A stretch of 64,000 bases of DNA from Psychrosphaera haliotis (GCF_039523615.1 NZ_BAAAFQ010000005.1:1-64000); one strand, 5' to 3'. Shown: positions 1 to 9,876, numbered from the stretch's first letter. A program made the numbers and translations. Notes: generated from the sequence alone by a model not told the origin.

Positions 1-2
1 TT

Positions 3-3000
3 GTCGCCGGCACCATAAATGGTACCTACGGTGACTTAACGGTGGATGCCAACGGCGTTTGGAGTTACTCCTTAAATGCCAACGCGGAAGTACTAGCGCA
101 AGGTGAAACGGGCACCGATGTCATTACTATCACCTTGAATGACGGCAGCACCACATCAGTCACCATTACCGTCACAGGCACCGACGACCTACCGGTGATC
201 AGCACGGGCGTTGGTGAACTAACAGAAGATTTACAAACCGTACTGGCTGGTAAATTAGAGGCGACGGACCCGGATAACTCCGGTTTATTATTTGTCAGTG
301 GCACAATTGCCGGATTGTATGGTGATTTGTCAATTGATGTGAATGGATTGTGGGTATATACGCTAAATGCAAACGCACAATTGCTCGGAGCTGGTGAGCA
401 ACAGAATGATGTGTTCTTAATCACTCTCAATGATGGCAGCACGACCAATATTACCCTTACAGTTAATGGTACCGATGATTCACCTATAGTGAGTTCAGGT
501 TCGGGAAGCATATCGGAAGATGCAGTAGGAGCCTTAAGCGGATTGTTAACTGCCACTGATAGCGACAACTTAGGTTTAACTTTTGAGCCTCAGACTGTTA
601 ATGGACTATTTGGAACATTCATATTGAGCGCCGGTGGTAGTTGGACTTATAGCGTAAACACATCAGCGCAATTCCTGAAAGCAGGAGAAACGGGTACCGA
701 AGTGTTTATGGTCACACTTAGTGATGGTTCAACAACTCAAGTTTCGGTAGATGTTATAGGCTCTTATGACAGCGCACTTACGTTGAGTGTTCTTGGTCTA
801 GTAAATTCGGTACTGGGTATTACAGTAGATGGAATAAACAGTTTAACAACTGCACTGGGCACAGTAATTACAGACGCACTATATACAGTGGCTGGCGAAC
901 TACCAGACCCGAACGCTGGAGATGGTAGTATTTTATATGTTGCTACCGAAATCACAGGGGAATATGGAACTTTAATTATTGATGCAAGTGGAGCTTGGAA
1001 CTTTATTGTACGTGCCGGGGCCAATTTATTAGGCGTTGATGAAACTCAGCTCGAAGTATTCTCGTTGCCGCTGAGTGATGGCAGCTTTGCAAGCATTCAA
1101 CTTTCTGTAACCGGTACGTTAGATGTGCCTGTGGTAGGAACTGCAGTTTCAACACTGGTTGAAGATATTCTACCCAACCTAACCGGTGAAGTTGAGGTTA
1201 ACGATCCAAGCAATGGAAGTTTAGCAGTTGTTGCAGTAACTTTGACAGGCTTGTATGGCACTCTAATCTTAGCTTTGGATGGAACTTGGGATTATACATT
1301 ACACGCTGGTGCGCAAGTTCTTAAAGAGGGGGAAATTGGCAACGAATTATTTAATATACCATTGAACGATGGTAACACTATGGAGCTTGCCATCAATGTA
1401 CTAGGTAAAGATGACGCTCCTATTATTAGTTTAGGAGTTGGCTCTGTAATAGAGGATACTCTAGACACGGTAACTGGAGTTTTAACCGCTAGTGATATAG
1501 ATAATGATACGTTAGCTTTTATAGCCTGCACAGTGGCGGGTAATTTTGGTGACCTTACGATAGATGCATTAGGGGCATGGACTTATGTTCTAAATGATAA
1601 TGCTCAAGCATTGGAAAATGGTGAGATTCAGCAAGATGTTATTGTTTTAACGTTAAGTGATGGTAGTCAAACAACGGTTACAATCAACGTTACGGGTACC
1701 GCGGAAGCGCCTGTTGCAATTGCTCCTGTAATTATGGATGAAGACTCAGGGCCATATACATTGGATGTGTCCAACAGTTTCGCTGATATATTGTTAACTG
1801 GAAACTCTTTAAGCGTCACAGTTCTTGGCTCAACTAATTTAATTGTTAATGTGGATGCGTTCGGAATCGCAACAATTACTCCGATACTCGCTGATTGGAA
1901 CGGCTCAGAAAATATCACTCTTGAAGCGACAACCCCTTTAGGCTTAACCATCAGTCAAACGTTTAGTATAACCGTTAGGCCTGTGGTTGATATTACAGAT
2001 AATAACATCAGCATAAACGAAGACACTCCCACAATATTTAATGTATTGGCCAATGATAGTTTTGAAAACGTACTACCAATAGTCACAATTTCGAGTTTAC
2101 CTAATCATGGAATTGTCGTTGTTAACATAGATGGGACAATCTTATACACGCCCGATTTAAATTATGCAGGGCCAGATAGTTTCGAATATACAGTTACTTC
2201 AGGTGGCGTAACGGAAACAGCTACCGTCAATGTAGATGTTCAACCAGTGAACGATCCGATAGTTGCATTGGCAACTTCTATTAGCCTGAACGAAGACTCT
2301 ACCCATATTTTCTCAGCAGGAGATTTTCTTTATACCGACACCGAAAATGATTTGTTAGCGGTTGTTAAAATCACGGTGTTGCCAGTTAATGGTTTGTTAA
2401 CACTAAACGGAATTGCAGTCGCATTAGGGGCAGAGATATCGATAGTCGATATTAATGCCGGGCTATTAATATTTACACCCGAGCCTGATCAATTTGGTCT
2501 AGCGTATGCGCAAATTGGTATAGAGCTGAGTGACAATGGAATAGATTTTAGTGCAGGGGTTTTGGTTACTTTAAATGTTAACGACGTTGCCGACGCTGTC
2601 TCCTCAATAGATGAAAACATAGCCAGTAATCTCGCATCGGTCAGTAATTATTCGGAGGTAGATAGCGAGACTTCAAATGTTAATGCAGATTCTAATTTAT
2701 CGACTAAAGTTATTAACTTAGTTACTCCAAATGAATCTATATCTATTAATGACCAAGCCGAGATTTTCAAATTTGTTTCTGCTGATACGGGAGATGTAAA
2801 TAACTTTGTGATTAACGATCTGAGCAACGAAGTGAATATAGATGAAGCTTTGGAGAAGTTTGACCTTAGTGATCTACTTCAAGTTGAAAATAGCAGTAGC
2901 AATGACCCTTTAAGTAGTTACCTAAAGGTCTCATCAGATGGAAGCGATACAAAAATTTCTGTAGACGCAAACTCTAACGGTCAGACAGATTCTGAAATTA

Positions 3001-3089
3001 CACTGAAAGGAGTCGACTTAATGGGACTTTATGGAAGTGAAGACATTATAAAGTCGCTCTTTGATCAAACAACAACTAAAGACTTTTAA
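3..3089 (+). CDS. Giant type I-secreted VCBS-repeat adhesin (LapA/BpfA-like), C-terminal part
   Basis: The reading frame is open from the left edge, so the N-terminus, including any LapG cleavage site and membrane-retention module, lies outside the window. About five and a half VCBS-type repeats of roughly 90-100 residues are visible up to about nt 1710, each with a core like G-x-L-x-x-D-x-x-G-x-W-x-Y and an L-x-D-G-S turn. Two or three cadherin/Ig-like domains with N-E-D-T or N-E-D-S motifs follow (about nt 1715-2590), then a Ser/Asn/Asp-rich linker. The last 100 or so residues (FDLSDLL, a D-x-N-x-N-G-x-T-D loop, LKGVDL) look like the type I secretion C-terminal target domain of the VCA0849 subclass. 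No GGxGxD RTX array is seen in this part. Secretion would be by the transporter encoded directly downstream, with the product a cell-surface biofilm adhesin. Family assignment is firm; orthology to LapA or BpfA rests on context. Confidence 0.9.
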   Translation, partial: VAGTINGTYGDLTVDANGVWSYSLNANAEVLAQGETGTDVITITLNDGSTTSVTITVTGTDDLPVISTGVGELTEDLQTVLAGKLEATDPDNSGLLFVSGTIAGLYGDLSIDVNGLWVYTLNANAQLLGAGEQQNDVFLITLNDGSTTNITLTVNGTDDSPIVSSGSGSISEDAVGALSGLLTATDSDNLGLTFEPQTVNGLFGTFILSAGGSWTYSVNTSAQFLKAGETGTEVFMVTLSDGSTTQVSVDVIGSYDSALTLSVLGLVNSVLGITVDGINSLTTALGTVITDALYTVAGELPDPNAGDGSILYVATEITGEYGTLIIDASGAWNFIVRAGANLLGVDETQLEVFSLPLSDGSFASIQLSVTGTLDVPVVGTAVSTLVEDILPNLTGEVEVNDPSNGSLAVVAVTLTGLYGTLILALDGTWDYTLHAGAQVLKEGEIGNELFNIPLNDGNTMELAINVLGKDDAPIISLGVGSVIEDTLDTVTGVLTASDIDNDTLAFIACTVAGNFGDLTIDALGAWTYVLNDNAQALENGEIQQDVIVLTLSDGSQTTVTINVTGTAEAPVAIAPVIMDEDSGPYTLDVSNSFADILLTGNSLSVTVLGSTNLIVNVDAFGIATITPILADWNGSENITLEATTPLGLTISQTFSITVRPVVDITDNNISINEDTPTIFNVLANDSFENVLPIVTISSLPNHGIVVVNIDGTILYTPDLNYAGPDSFEYTVTSGGVTETATVNVDVQPVNDPIVALATSISLNEDSTHIFSAGDFLYTDTENDLLAVVKITVLPVNGLLTLNGIAVALGAEISIVDINAGLLIFTPEPDQFGLAYAQIGIELSDNGIDFSAGVLVTLNVNDVADAVSSIDENIASNLASVSNYSEVDSETSNVNADSNLSTKVINLVTPNESISINDQAEIFKFVSADTGDVNNFVINDLSNEVNIDEALEKFDLSDLLQVENSSSNDPLSSYLKVSSDGSDTKISVDANSNGQTDSEITLKGVDLMGLYGSEDIIKSLFDQTTTKDF

Positions 3090-3137
3090 ATCTAATTAAC
3101 GCTCGAGGTCATAACATTGATCAGGGTTGAGGTGTGA

Positions 3138-5285
3138 ATGGTAGAAAAGAAGCAGGTCGTTGAGGAGCTAGAGCTTTTGCAAGAAAAAGACGATGCTCTT
3201 TTGAATTGTATTATATTTATGGCGAAACACTTCGCAAAGCCATTCTCCACTCATGCTTTAACCGCTGGGTTGCCGTTAGAAGATGGAAAATTAACAGTAA
3301 AATTGGTAACACGTTCAGCCGCTAGGGCCGGCTTAGACGCTCATTTATCTAAAAAGCATTTAGATGATATTCCAGATCTTCTGTTGCCTACTATTCTAAT
3401 TTTGAAAGATGGTAAAGCTTGTGTACTTTTATCAAAAGGTGAAGACAGTGCAACCGTAGTGTGGCCAGAATCTAACGGCGGTGAAGATACAATTGAGCTT
3501 TCAGAGCTTGTTGAACTCTATAGCGGGTTTTGTTTTTTTGTACGTAAAATGCATCGCTTTGACGGTAGAAGTACGGAAACACTAACTAAAGCTGAGGGGC
3601 ATTGGTTTTGGTCAGTCATCAAGAAGTCATCGCCTTTGTATCGTGATGTTTTGATAGCATCTTTTTTTATTAATTTATTTGCGATTGCCCAACCTTTATT
3701 TGTCATGAATGTTTATGATCGCGTTGTTCCAAATTTAGCATTTGATACACTCTGGGTATTAGCAATTGGCATGTTGATAGTCCTTACGCTTGATTTCTTT
3801 TTAAAAGAAACTCGTGCTTATTTATTGGAGTTGGCCGCAAAAAAATCAGATGTTTTGTTATCTTCTGAAGTCTTTTCTAAAGTTATAAATCTAGAGTTGG
3901 CAAGCCGGCCTCAATCAGTTGGAGCATTTGCGAGAAACGTACAAGAGTTTGACTCAATTCGAGAGTTTATTACGTCTGCAACAATCGCAGCACTGGTAGA
4001 CGTGCCATTCGCTTTAATTATTCTTTTCATTATATTCATAGTAGCGGGCCCTATGGCCTTTATACCTATTGCAATGATTGTAATAGTACTTGCTTATTCA
4101 CTTTGGATGAAAAAGCGAATTAGATTGGAAGTTGAAAAGGGCGCTCGGTTTTCAATGCAAAAAAATGCCCATCTAATAGAGACCCTAACCGGTGCGGAAA
4201 CCATTAAAATTAATGGTGCAGAAAGTCAATTTCAAAGCAAGTGGGAAGCTTTAGTTGGGCATATCGCAGCCTGGAACATCCAAATAAAGCGTTATACATC
4301 TTCAGTATCAAGCGTCACTACCTTTCTTAATCAGTTTACATCGGTTGTTATCATAGTTGTTGGTGTATACCAAATAATGGATGGCAACATTAGCATGGGA
4401 GCACTTATAGCATGTGTCATGTTAACAAGCAGAGCACTTGGGCCTTTTAGCAGTGTAGCGTTGCTTGCAACCCGTTATAACCAAGCGGAGTCTGCATTCA
4501 AAACCCTTGACGAAATTATGGCAATGCCAAGTGAAAGTTATGATAAATATTTACATAGGCCATTTTTAGATGGTGCCGTGCGATTTAATCACGTCAGTTT
4601 TAGTTATCCCAATAGTGATCATAACGTATTGCATAACATTTCGTTTACGTTAAACCCTAAGGAAAAAGTAGCAATTATTGGTCGCATTGGCGCAGGAAAG
4701 TCATCAATCGAAAAAGTATTGTTGGGAATGTACAAGTTAAAAGAGGGCAATATAAAAGTTGATAACATAGACATAAATCAGATTAATCCAGCGGACTTAA
4801 GACAAAAAATCGGATGTTTACCTCAAGATATAAACCTGTTTTATGGGTCAATAAGAGACAATATTACTTTGGGCGTACCGCATGTGGATGATGAATTAGT
4901 ACTCAGAGCAGCTCGTCATGCAGGAGTGACTAACTTCACAGATGCTGAGAGTAGTGGCCTTGATAGACAGGTTGGAGAGCGGGGAGCATATTTGTCAGGT
5001 GGTCAAAGGCAAGCCGTGGCGCTAGCACGAGCTCTTTTATTCAACCCTCCGGTTTTAGTGCTAGATGAACCTTCTAGTAATATGGATAGCTATACCGAAC
5101 AAAAACTAAAATCTCATTTAGCTTCATTGGTCCAAGAAAAAACATTCATATTAATTACTCATAAATTTAGCATGCTGGACTTAGTCGATCGCGTCATAGT
5201 TATTGAACAAGGGCGCATAGTGGCAGATGGACCAAAAAATATTGTTTTGGACAAATTAAAAAATGCGACGAGTAAGGAGGTGTAA
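3138..5285 (+). CDS. lapB: Type I secretion ABC transporter, permease/ATPase (LapB/RtxB-like)
   Basis: This is the inner-membrane ATPase of the adhesin secretion system, 715 aa and full length for the LssB/LapB family. Residues 1-145 form a C39-peptidase-like domain without an obvious catalytic Cys, typical of transporters that recognise but do not cleave their substrate. Residues 155-435 hold the six-helix transmembrane domain. The nucleotide-binding domain has Walker A GRIGAGKSS (about 515), the signature LSGGQRQ (about 620), Walker B VLVLDEP (about 640) and the H-loop ITHKF (about 674). The start has a GAGGTG ribosome-binding site. Its stop overlaps the next start (TAATG), so translation with the fusion protein is probably coupled. 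It lies 48 bp after the adhesin gene. Confidence 0.95.
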   Translation: MVEKKQVVEELELLQEKDDALLNCIIFMAKHFAKPFSTHALTAGLPLEDGKLTVKLVTRSAARAGLDAHLSKKHLDDIPDLLLPTILILKDGKACVLLSKGEDSATVVWPESNGGEDTIELSELVELYSGFCFFVRKMHRFDGRSTETLTKAEGHWFWSVIKKSSPLYRDVLIASFFINLFAIAQPLFVMNVYDRVVPNLAFDTLWVLAIGMLIVLTLDFFLKETRAYLLELAAKKSDVLLSSEVFSKVINLELASRPQSVGAFARNVQEFDSIREFITSATIAALVDVPFALIILFIIFIVAGPMAFIPIAMIVIVLAYSLWMKKRIRLEVEKGARFSMQKNAHLIETLTGAETIKINGAESQFQSKWEALVGHIAAWNIQIKRYTSSVSSVTTFLNQFTSVVIIVVGVYQIMDGNISMGALIACVMLTSRALGPFSSVALLATRYNQAESAFKTLDEIMAMPSESYDKYLHRPFLDGAVRFNHVSFSYPNSDHNVLHNISFTLNPKEKVAIIGRIGAGKSSIEKVLLGMYKLKEGNIKVDNIDINQINPADLRQKIGCLPQDINLFYGSIRDNITLGVPHVDDELVLRAARHAGVTNFTDAESSGLDRQVGERGAYLSGGQRQAVALARALLFNPPVLVLDEPSSNMDSYTEQKLKSHLASLVQEKTFILITHKFSMLDLVDRVIVIEQGRIVADGPKNIVLDKLKNATSKEV

Positions 5286-6661
5286 TGCTTTCATCTGATA
5301 TCAAACAAAAAGAACTAAAATATATAGATGATATTAACGCTGCTTTGCTATTAGCCAGTGCGAAGAAACCTAGGTACGTGCTCTATCTAGTTGTATTGAC
5401 AATTATATTGGGCGTTACTTGGGCAGGCTTTGCAGAAATTGATGAAGTTACCGTTGGCGTGGGCAAAGTGATTCCTTCGCAACAGGTGCAAGTAATTCAA
5501 AACCTCGAAGGCGGCATTTTAAAAGAAATTTTAGTTCAAGAAGGTCAGCGTGTAACGGCAGGAGAAACCCTACTCAGTATTGACAGCACTAAGTTTTTAT
5601 CCGAATACAGGGAGCAAGCTACTCAGCGCGATAGTTTGCTAGCAAGAATTGGCCGATTAAAGTTAGAAATTGAAAACGTAAATGTAATGTCAGTCGATGA
5701 ACTGAAAACACTGTTAGCCAAGTCAAACAGTCTGTCAATAAAACTCACTTCTCTTAGCATCCCAAAAGAAATTCGGGCACAGCAACACTCCGTTTACAAA
5801 GAAAAATTAGCAGCGCTATTAGATAGAAGCAGAGTTATAGATCAACAAGTTAACCAAAAAAAAGCCAGCCTTGAAGAGCTCAACTCTAAAGTTTCATATT
5901 TAAACAGAAGCTATGAACTAGTAAAAAAGGAGATTGCAATCACAGTACCGTTGGCGAGAAATGGCGTGGTCTCTGAGGTTGAAGTTATCAAACTACAACG
6001 TGCAGGAAATGACGTAAAAGGCGAGTTAGAGGGGGCTAAATTAATGATCCCCAAGTTACTTGCTGAAATTCAAGAGGCGTCTAATAAGCGGACCGAAATT
6101 TTTTCACAATTTCGCAACGAATCTCAAGAAGAGCTAGTAGAAGCACAAGAAAAGTTCAATGGGATAGAGGAAGTTTTAATCTCACTGCAAGACAGGCTAG
6201 AACGAACAACGGTGACCTCACCAGTCGATGGCACAATAAAAATGATTAAGATAAATACAGTAGGCGGAGTCATTCAACCAGGGATGGACTTATTAGAAAT
6301 TGTCCCCTTAGAAGACAGCCTGCTGATTGAGGCCAAAATAGCACCTAAAGATATCGCGTTTTTAAGACCTGGATTGGATGCCATTATTAAGTTAAGTGCT
6401 TACGATTTTGCAATATATGGCGGCCTTCAAGGGAATGTTGAACACATTAGTGCAGACACAATTAAAGATGAAAAAGACGAAAGTTACTACTACATTAAAG
6501 TAAGGACTTCAGAAAGCTATTTAGACAGTAATAACAATCCGTTACCGATTATTCCAGGCATGACAGCAAACGTTGACGTTATCACCGGCAAGAAAACAGT
6601 TTTAGATTATTTACTAAAGCCGATTGTGAGAGCTAAACATAATTCATTAAGAGAAAAGTAA
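5285..6661 (+). CDS. lapC: HlyD-family membrane fusion protein of type I secretion (LapC-like)
   Basis: Periplasmic adaptor linking the ABC transporter to the TolC-like channel; 458 aa. A single N-terminal transmembrane helix lies at about residues 32-50. A biotinyl-lipoyl-like half-motif (NLEGGILKEILVQEGQ) follows at about 75-95, then a long coiled-coil hairpin rich in Glu, Lys and Gln (about 105-300), the second lipoyl half (SPVDGTIKMIKINTVGG, about 315) and the beta-barrel/membrane-proximal C-terminal domain. This matches the HlyD/LapC family in order and length. The ATG sits directly on the stop of the ABC gene and is preceded by a strong AAGGAGG site inside that gene. The next gene starts 17 bp downstream. 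Confidence 0.95.
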   Translation: MLSSDIKQKELKYIDDINAALLLASAKKPRYVLYLVVLTIILGVTWAGFAEIDEVTVGVGKVIPSQQVQVIQNLEGGILKEILVQEGQRVTAGETLLSIDSTKFLSEYREQATQRDSLLARIGRLKLEIENVNVMSVDELKTLLAKSNSLSIKLTSLSIPKEIRAQQHSVYKEKLAALLDRSRVIDQQVNQKKASLEELNSKVSYLNRSYELVKKEIAITVPLARNGVVSEVEVIKLQRAGNDVKGELEGAKLMIPKLLAEIQEASNKRTEIFSQFRNESQEELVEAQEKFNGIEEVLISLQDRLERTTVTSPVDGTIKMIKINTVGGVIQPGMDLLEIVPLEDSLLIEAKIAPKDIAFLRPGLDAIIKLSAYDFAIYGGLQGNVEHISADTIKDEKDESYYYIKVRTSESYLDSNNNPLPIIPGMTANVDVITGKKTVLDYLLKPIVRAKHNSLREK

Positions 6662-6678
6662 AAGGTAGTCGTAAATAT

Positions 6679-7998
6679 ATGAAATTAAAAATCGTAATCA
6701 AATTTATTATTGTTAATGCTGCCTTATTACTGGGTTTTTCAACTCAAGCGAAATCTTTGGAACAAGCAGTAGCAAAGGCCTTAGAGATCCACCCTGAGGT
6801 ACGGGCTTTGTTCTACCAATTTAAAAGTATGGAGCAAGATATAGAGATAGCGAAGTCCGGTTACTACCCTACTGCAGACTTATATGCCAATGCTGGCATT
6901 GGAGAGCGGGACAATGTCCAAAGTAGATTAGGCAGTGAAGACGAAGAGTTTGAGCCCGTAAGTTATGGTATATCCATAGAGCAAATTCTTTTTGACGGAT
7001 TCTTCACGCAAGAAAATGTAAAAAGAACAAAAGCTGAAGCCAAAGCAGAGTTCTATACACTAATATCAAGCGCTGAAAATACAGCTTTAGATGTTGTAAA
7101 AGCTTATTCAAGCTATTTAAGTGCAGAAAAAATAATAGAGTTGGCGGAACGAAACTTGGCGTCACATAAAGAAATATATGGACAAATTGAAGAGAGAACC
7201 AACAGTGGTCTTGGGTCAAAATCAGACCTGTCACAAGCTGGAGGACGACTAGCTAGAGCCAATGCAAACTTGTTAGCGTCAAAAAATCAGTTGCAAGATG
7301 CCAAGGCTGCTTATTTTAGATTAGTTGGAGAAGTGCCAGATGCTTTAGTTATGCCTTACCCAGACAAATCTATGCTACCTCGCTCTAAAAATGAATTATT
7401 AGTTAAAGCCAGAGAAAAGCATCCAACTATATTGTCATCAATTTCTGACATCAAAGCCGCACAAGCACAACTAGATGGAAACAAAGGAAGTTACTACCCT
7501 AAAGTATCTTTAAATTTAAGCCATTCAAAAAACGAATATAACAATAATGGCGATAACTATGTAGACGAGTCAAAAATAAGCCTAAATGTGACATATAACT
7601 TGTTTAATGGCTTTGCTGACCAAGAGCTAAAGAAAAAAGGAATTTATCAAAGAGAGCAAGCTTTAAACTTGAGGACATCAGCTGAATTTCAGGTGATAGA
7701 AGGCGCAGAGTTCGCATGGAGTAGCTTTCAATTTGTTCAGGAGCAATTAACGTACTTGCAACAACACGTTGAGTTTAGTTACACCACATTGCAAGCCCAC
7801 AAAAAGCAATTCACATTGGGAAGAAGAACCTTACTTGACTTACTAGATACAGAAAATGAACTGTTTGAGGCAAGAAAGAACTATGTAAGTGCCGAGCAAG
7901 TCGCACTCGTTGCCCACTATAGAATTTATAATGCGATGGGTGTTCTGCTGTCTAGTTTAAGAATAGATGTTAACGACTTTCAGACGCTTGGAGATTAA
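6679..7998 (+). CDS. lapE: TolC-family outer-membrane channel of type I secretion (LapE/AggA-like)
   Basis: 439 aa with an N-terminal signal peptide (a basic start, then VNAALLLGFSTQA, cleavage near residue 24). It carries two outer-membrane-efflux repeats: the first includes SLEQAVAKALEIHPEV and an early beta-strand region, the second repeats the SLNLS beta-strand and NLFNGF motif near residue 310. A-L-x-x-Y-R-I-Y-N-A-M-G-V-L near the C-terminus is typical of TolC proteins associated with type I systems. It is the outer-membrane exit duct for the adhesin. The position after the HlyD gene and before the OmpA lipoprotein matches aggA in the Shewanella bpf locus (known gene order). The next gene begins 2 bp after its stop. 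Confidence 0.93.
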   Translation: MKLKIVIKFIIVNAALLLGFSTQAKSLEQAVAKALEIHPEVRALFYQFKSMEQDIEIAKSGYYPTADLYANAGIGERDNVQSRLGSEDEEFEPVSYGISIEQILFDGFFTQENVKRTKAEAKAEFYTLISSAENTALDVVKAYSSYLSAEKIIELAERNLASHKEIYGQIEERTNSGLGSKSDLSQAGGRLARANANLLASKNQLQDAKAAYFRLVGEVPDALVMPYPDKSMLPRSKNELLVKAREKHPTILSSISDIKAAQAQLDGNKGSYYPKVSLNLSHSKNEYNNNGDNYVDESKISLNVTYNLFNGFADQELKKKGIYQREQALNLRTSAEFQVIEGAEFAWSSFQFVQEQLTYLQQHVEFSYTTLQAHKKQFTLGRRTLLDLLDTENELFEARKNYVSAEQVALVAHYRIYNAMGVLLSSLRIDVNDFQTLGD

Positions 7999-7999
7999 A

Positions 8000-9190
8000 A
8001 TGAAAAACCATGCTCATAAAGTATTAATAGTCACTATTTTTCTGTGTTCTTTTTTAGTGGGGTGCGAATCTAGCACAATTGATCGTTGGGGAACATTAAA
8101 TGATAAGGCAAAAGCCAAGCTAATTGATGAAGACGGAGATGGTGTAATCGCAGAACGTGAAGCGTGTGTTGAAACACCTATGTCACACGAAGTGACAAAT
8201 GACGGTTGTGAGGTTGAAGAGGAAAAGCTGTCGGATTTAGTTAAAGATATTGAGTTTCAGCAACGGAGTGTAGAACTGTCAAATGTACAAAAACAAGAAC
8301 TAACGAATTACTTCCGTGAATTAGCCGTGAATAAACAATGGAATTTCATTGTTATGGGTTACACCTCAAAAGATGGTGACATGCTTCTGAATGAAGTCAT
8401 GGCTAAAAAGCGAATGAAAATCGTAGCTGATTTTGTTCAAGAAAGAACAGGGTTACCACTGAGTAAAATTAGCACTCAATTAATAGATGGAGATAAGCTT
8501 GCTGTCGATGGAAACGCTCAAAATTATGAGTCAAAAGTAGAAAATGACAAAGACCATGATGGCGTAGCTGATGATTTAGATCAGTGTGGAAACTCTGGTT
8601 ATGAAGTCGTAGTAGATAGTAAAGGTTGTCCTGTTTTTGAAACAAAAGAAATAAAGAAAAATATTACCGTTCGATTTAACGTCAACTCGTCAAAAATAGC
8701 CGAGATTTATCTACCTCAAGTTAAAGAAGTTGCGGCTTTTATTAATACCTATAACGCAAAAAAAATAAAGGTTGTTGGCCATGCAAGTTTAGTGGGAAAT
8801 GAAAGCTATAACTTAAGCCTCAGTGCACGTAGAGCAAACTCTGTTGTGAATATGCTTGTGAGTGAGTTTAACATTGATCCTAGCTCCTTAGAGTCCTATG
8901 GGAAAGGGGAGTTAAGTCCCGTCGTAAACGAAGTGTCGGAGTATGCAAACAACCTAAACCGCAGAGTTGAGATTGTTTTATCAGAAACTCTTAAGGTCGA
9001 GAAAACCAAAGAATTAGATCTGCTAGATGCGAATGCTTTAAATCGAAAAGTGACATTAGTAGCGGAAACCTTAGAAATGGCCAGTAAACAAAGGTGGCAT
9101 ATTTTTATGATGGAAAATAAACCTGAAGAAGTAGTACCTGAATTATCAGAAGCTGAGGCAATAAAGGAAGCTCAGGAGTCTGGTTGGTAA
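8000..9190 (+). CDS. Lipoprotein with two OmpA-like domains and TSP3-like calcium-binding repeats
   Basis: The start is placed at ATG 8000, preceded by GGAG, because it gives a clean lipoprotein signal with lipobox LVGC at about residues 22-25; a longer upstream reading overlaps the TolC gene and would bury the signal. The mature protein (396 aa precursor) has a short D-E-D-G-D-G-V motif, a first OmpA-like domain (about 75-160), a second D-H-D-G-V-A-D-D-L-D-Q-C motif, and a canonical OmpA C-terminal peptidoglycan-binding domain (about 215-330, with SARRANSVVNML and NRRVEIVL). About 65 unassigned residues follow. It should be outer-membrane anchored and bind peptidoglycan, perhaps stabilising the adhesin export duct. 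An OmpA-family gene occupies this position in Shewanella bpf loci; the doubled domain stands out. Confidence 0.9.
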   Translation: MKNHAHKVLIVTIFLCSFLVGCESSTIDRWGTLNDKAKAKLIDEDGDGVIAEREACVETPMSHEVTNDGCEVEEEKLSDLVKDIEFQQRSVELSNVQKQELTNYFRELAVNKQWNFIVMGYTSKDGDMLLNEVMAKKRMKIVADFVQERTGLPLSKISTQLIDGDKLAVDGNAQNYESKVENDKDHDGVADDLDQCGNSGYEVVVDSKGCPVFETKEIKKNITVRFNVNSSKIAEIYLPQVKEVAAFINTYNAKKIKVVGHASLVGNESYNLSLSARRANSVVNMLVSEFNIDPSSLESYGKGELSPVVNEVSEYANNLNRRVEIVLSETLKVEKTKELDLLDANALNRKVTLVAETLEMASKQRWHIFMMENKPEEVVPELSEAEAIKEAQESGW

Positions 9191-9205
9191 AGGCAACTAG
9201 CTAAC

Positions 9206-9868
9206 ATGACCAACAGGATGAAAAGTGCAGCGGCTGCTTTTCTGGTGCTATTTTCACTAATAACCCTCTCCAGTCCTAAATTAGATATGGACAAGTTGGT
9301 AGCTTTTACTCGAGAAAAATATGATGAAGATGCTGTTAAGAGAATTATTGCTTGGAGAGCAATGATTGACAATAAGCAACAACTGCCTGAGCAGGAAAAG
9401 TTAAAGTTAGTTAATCGATTCTTTAATTACTTTGAGTTTGTTGATGACATAAGACTTTGGGGAAAAGAGGATTATTGGGCAACACCACTTGAGTTTATTG
9501 GCATTCGAGGTGGAGATTGTGAAGACTTTGCTGTTGCCAAATATTTTACGCTACTTGAACTTGGAATACCTATGGAGAAGTTACGCCTAGGTTATGTAAA
9601 GTCTTTAACGTTAAACCAGTTTCATATGGTACTCGCTTATTACCCCACAAAAACATCAATGCCGTTAATCTTGGACAACATAGACGGCGAAATAAAACCT
9701 GCCTACAAAAGAAAAGATCTAGTTTTAATAGTTTCTTTTAATGGTCAAAAATTGTGGCTGAACAAGCAAAAAGGTAAGGGTAAAACAGCCAGTTCGAGCG
9801 CTCGTATGGCCGACTGGGATAATCTATCAAATCGTTACAGCATGGAACAGTTCATGTCCGATGAATAA
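9206..9868 (+). CDS. lapG: LapG-type periplasmic transglutaminase-like cysteine protease (BTLCP family)
   Basis: 220 aa with an N-terminal hydrophobic export segment (about residues 6-22). The bacterial transglutaminase-like catalytic triad is visible: Cys105 in RGGDCEDFA, His140 in NQFHMVL and Asp157 in LILDN. The Asp and Glu flanking the Cys correspond to calcium-binding residues described for LapG proteins. LapG cuts the N-terminal region of LapA-type adhesins behind a retention module and so releases them from the surface; it is held inactive by LapD when c-di-GMP is high. The gene is 15 bp after the OmpA lipoprotein and 8 bp before lapD, so all are probably one transcript. Confidence 0.95.
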   Translation: MTNRMKSAAAAFLVLFSLITLSSPKLDMDKLVAFTREKYDEDAVKRIIAWRAMIDNKQQLPEQEKLKLVNRFFNYFEFVDDIRLWGKEDYWATPLEFIGIRGGDCEDFAVAKYFTLLELGIPMEKLRLGYVKSLTLNQFHMVLAYYPTKTSMPLILDNIDGEIKPAYKRKDLVLIVSFNGQKLWLNKQKGKGKTASSSARMADWDNLSNRYSMEQFMSDE

Positions 9869-9876
9869 GGTGAAAT

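Noticed and set aside
65..1951. Several antisense open frames inside the adhesin gene
   Set aside because: They are shadows of the repetitive Thr/Ser/Val-rich codons on the opposite strand, without ribosome sites or family resemblance.
9172..9372. Antisense frame over the lapG start
   Set aside because: Overlaps a well-supported gene start, has no ribosome site and no recognisable domain.
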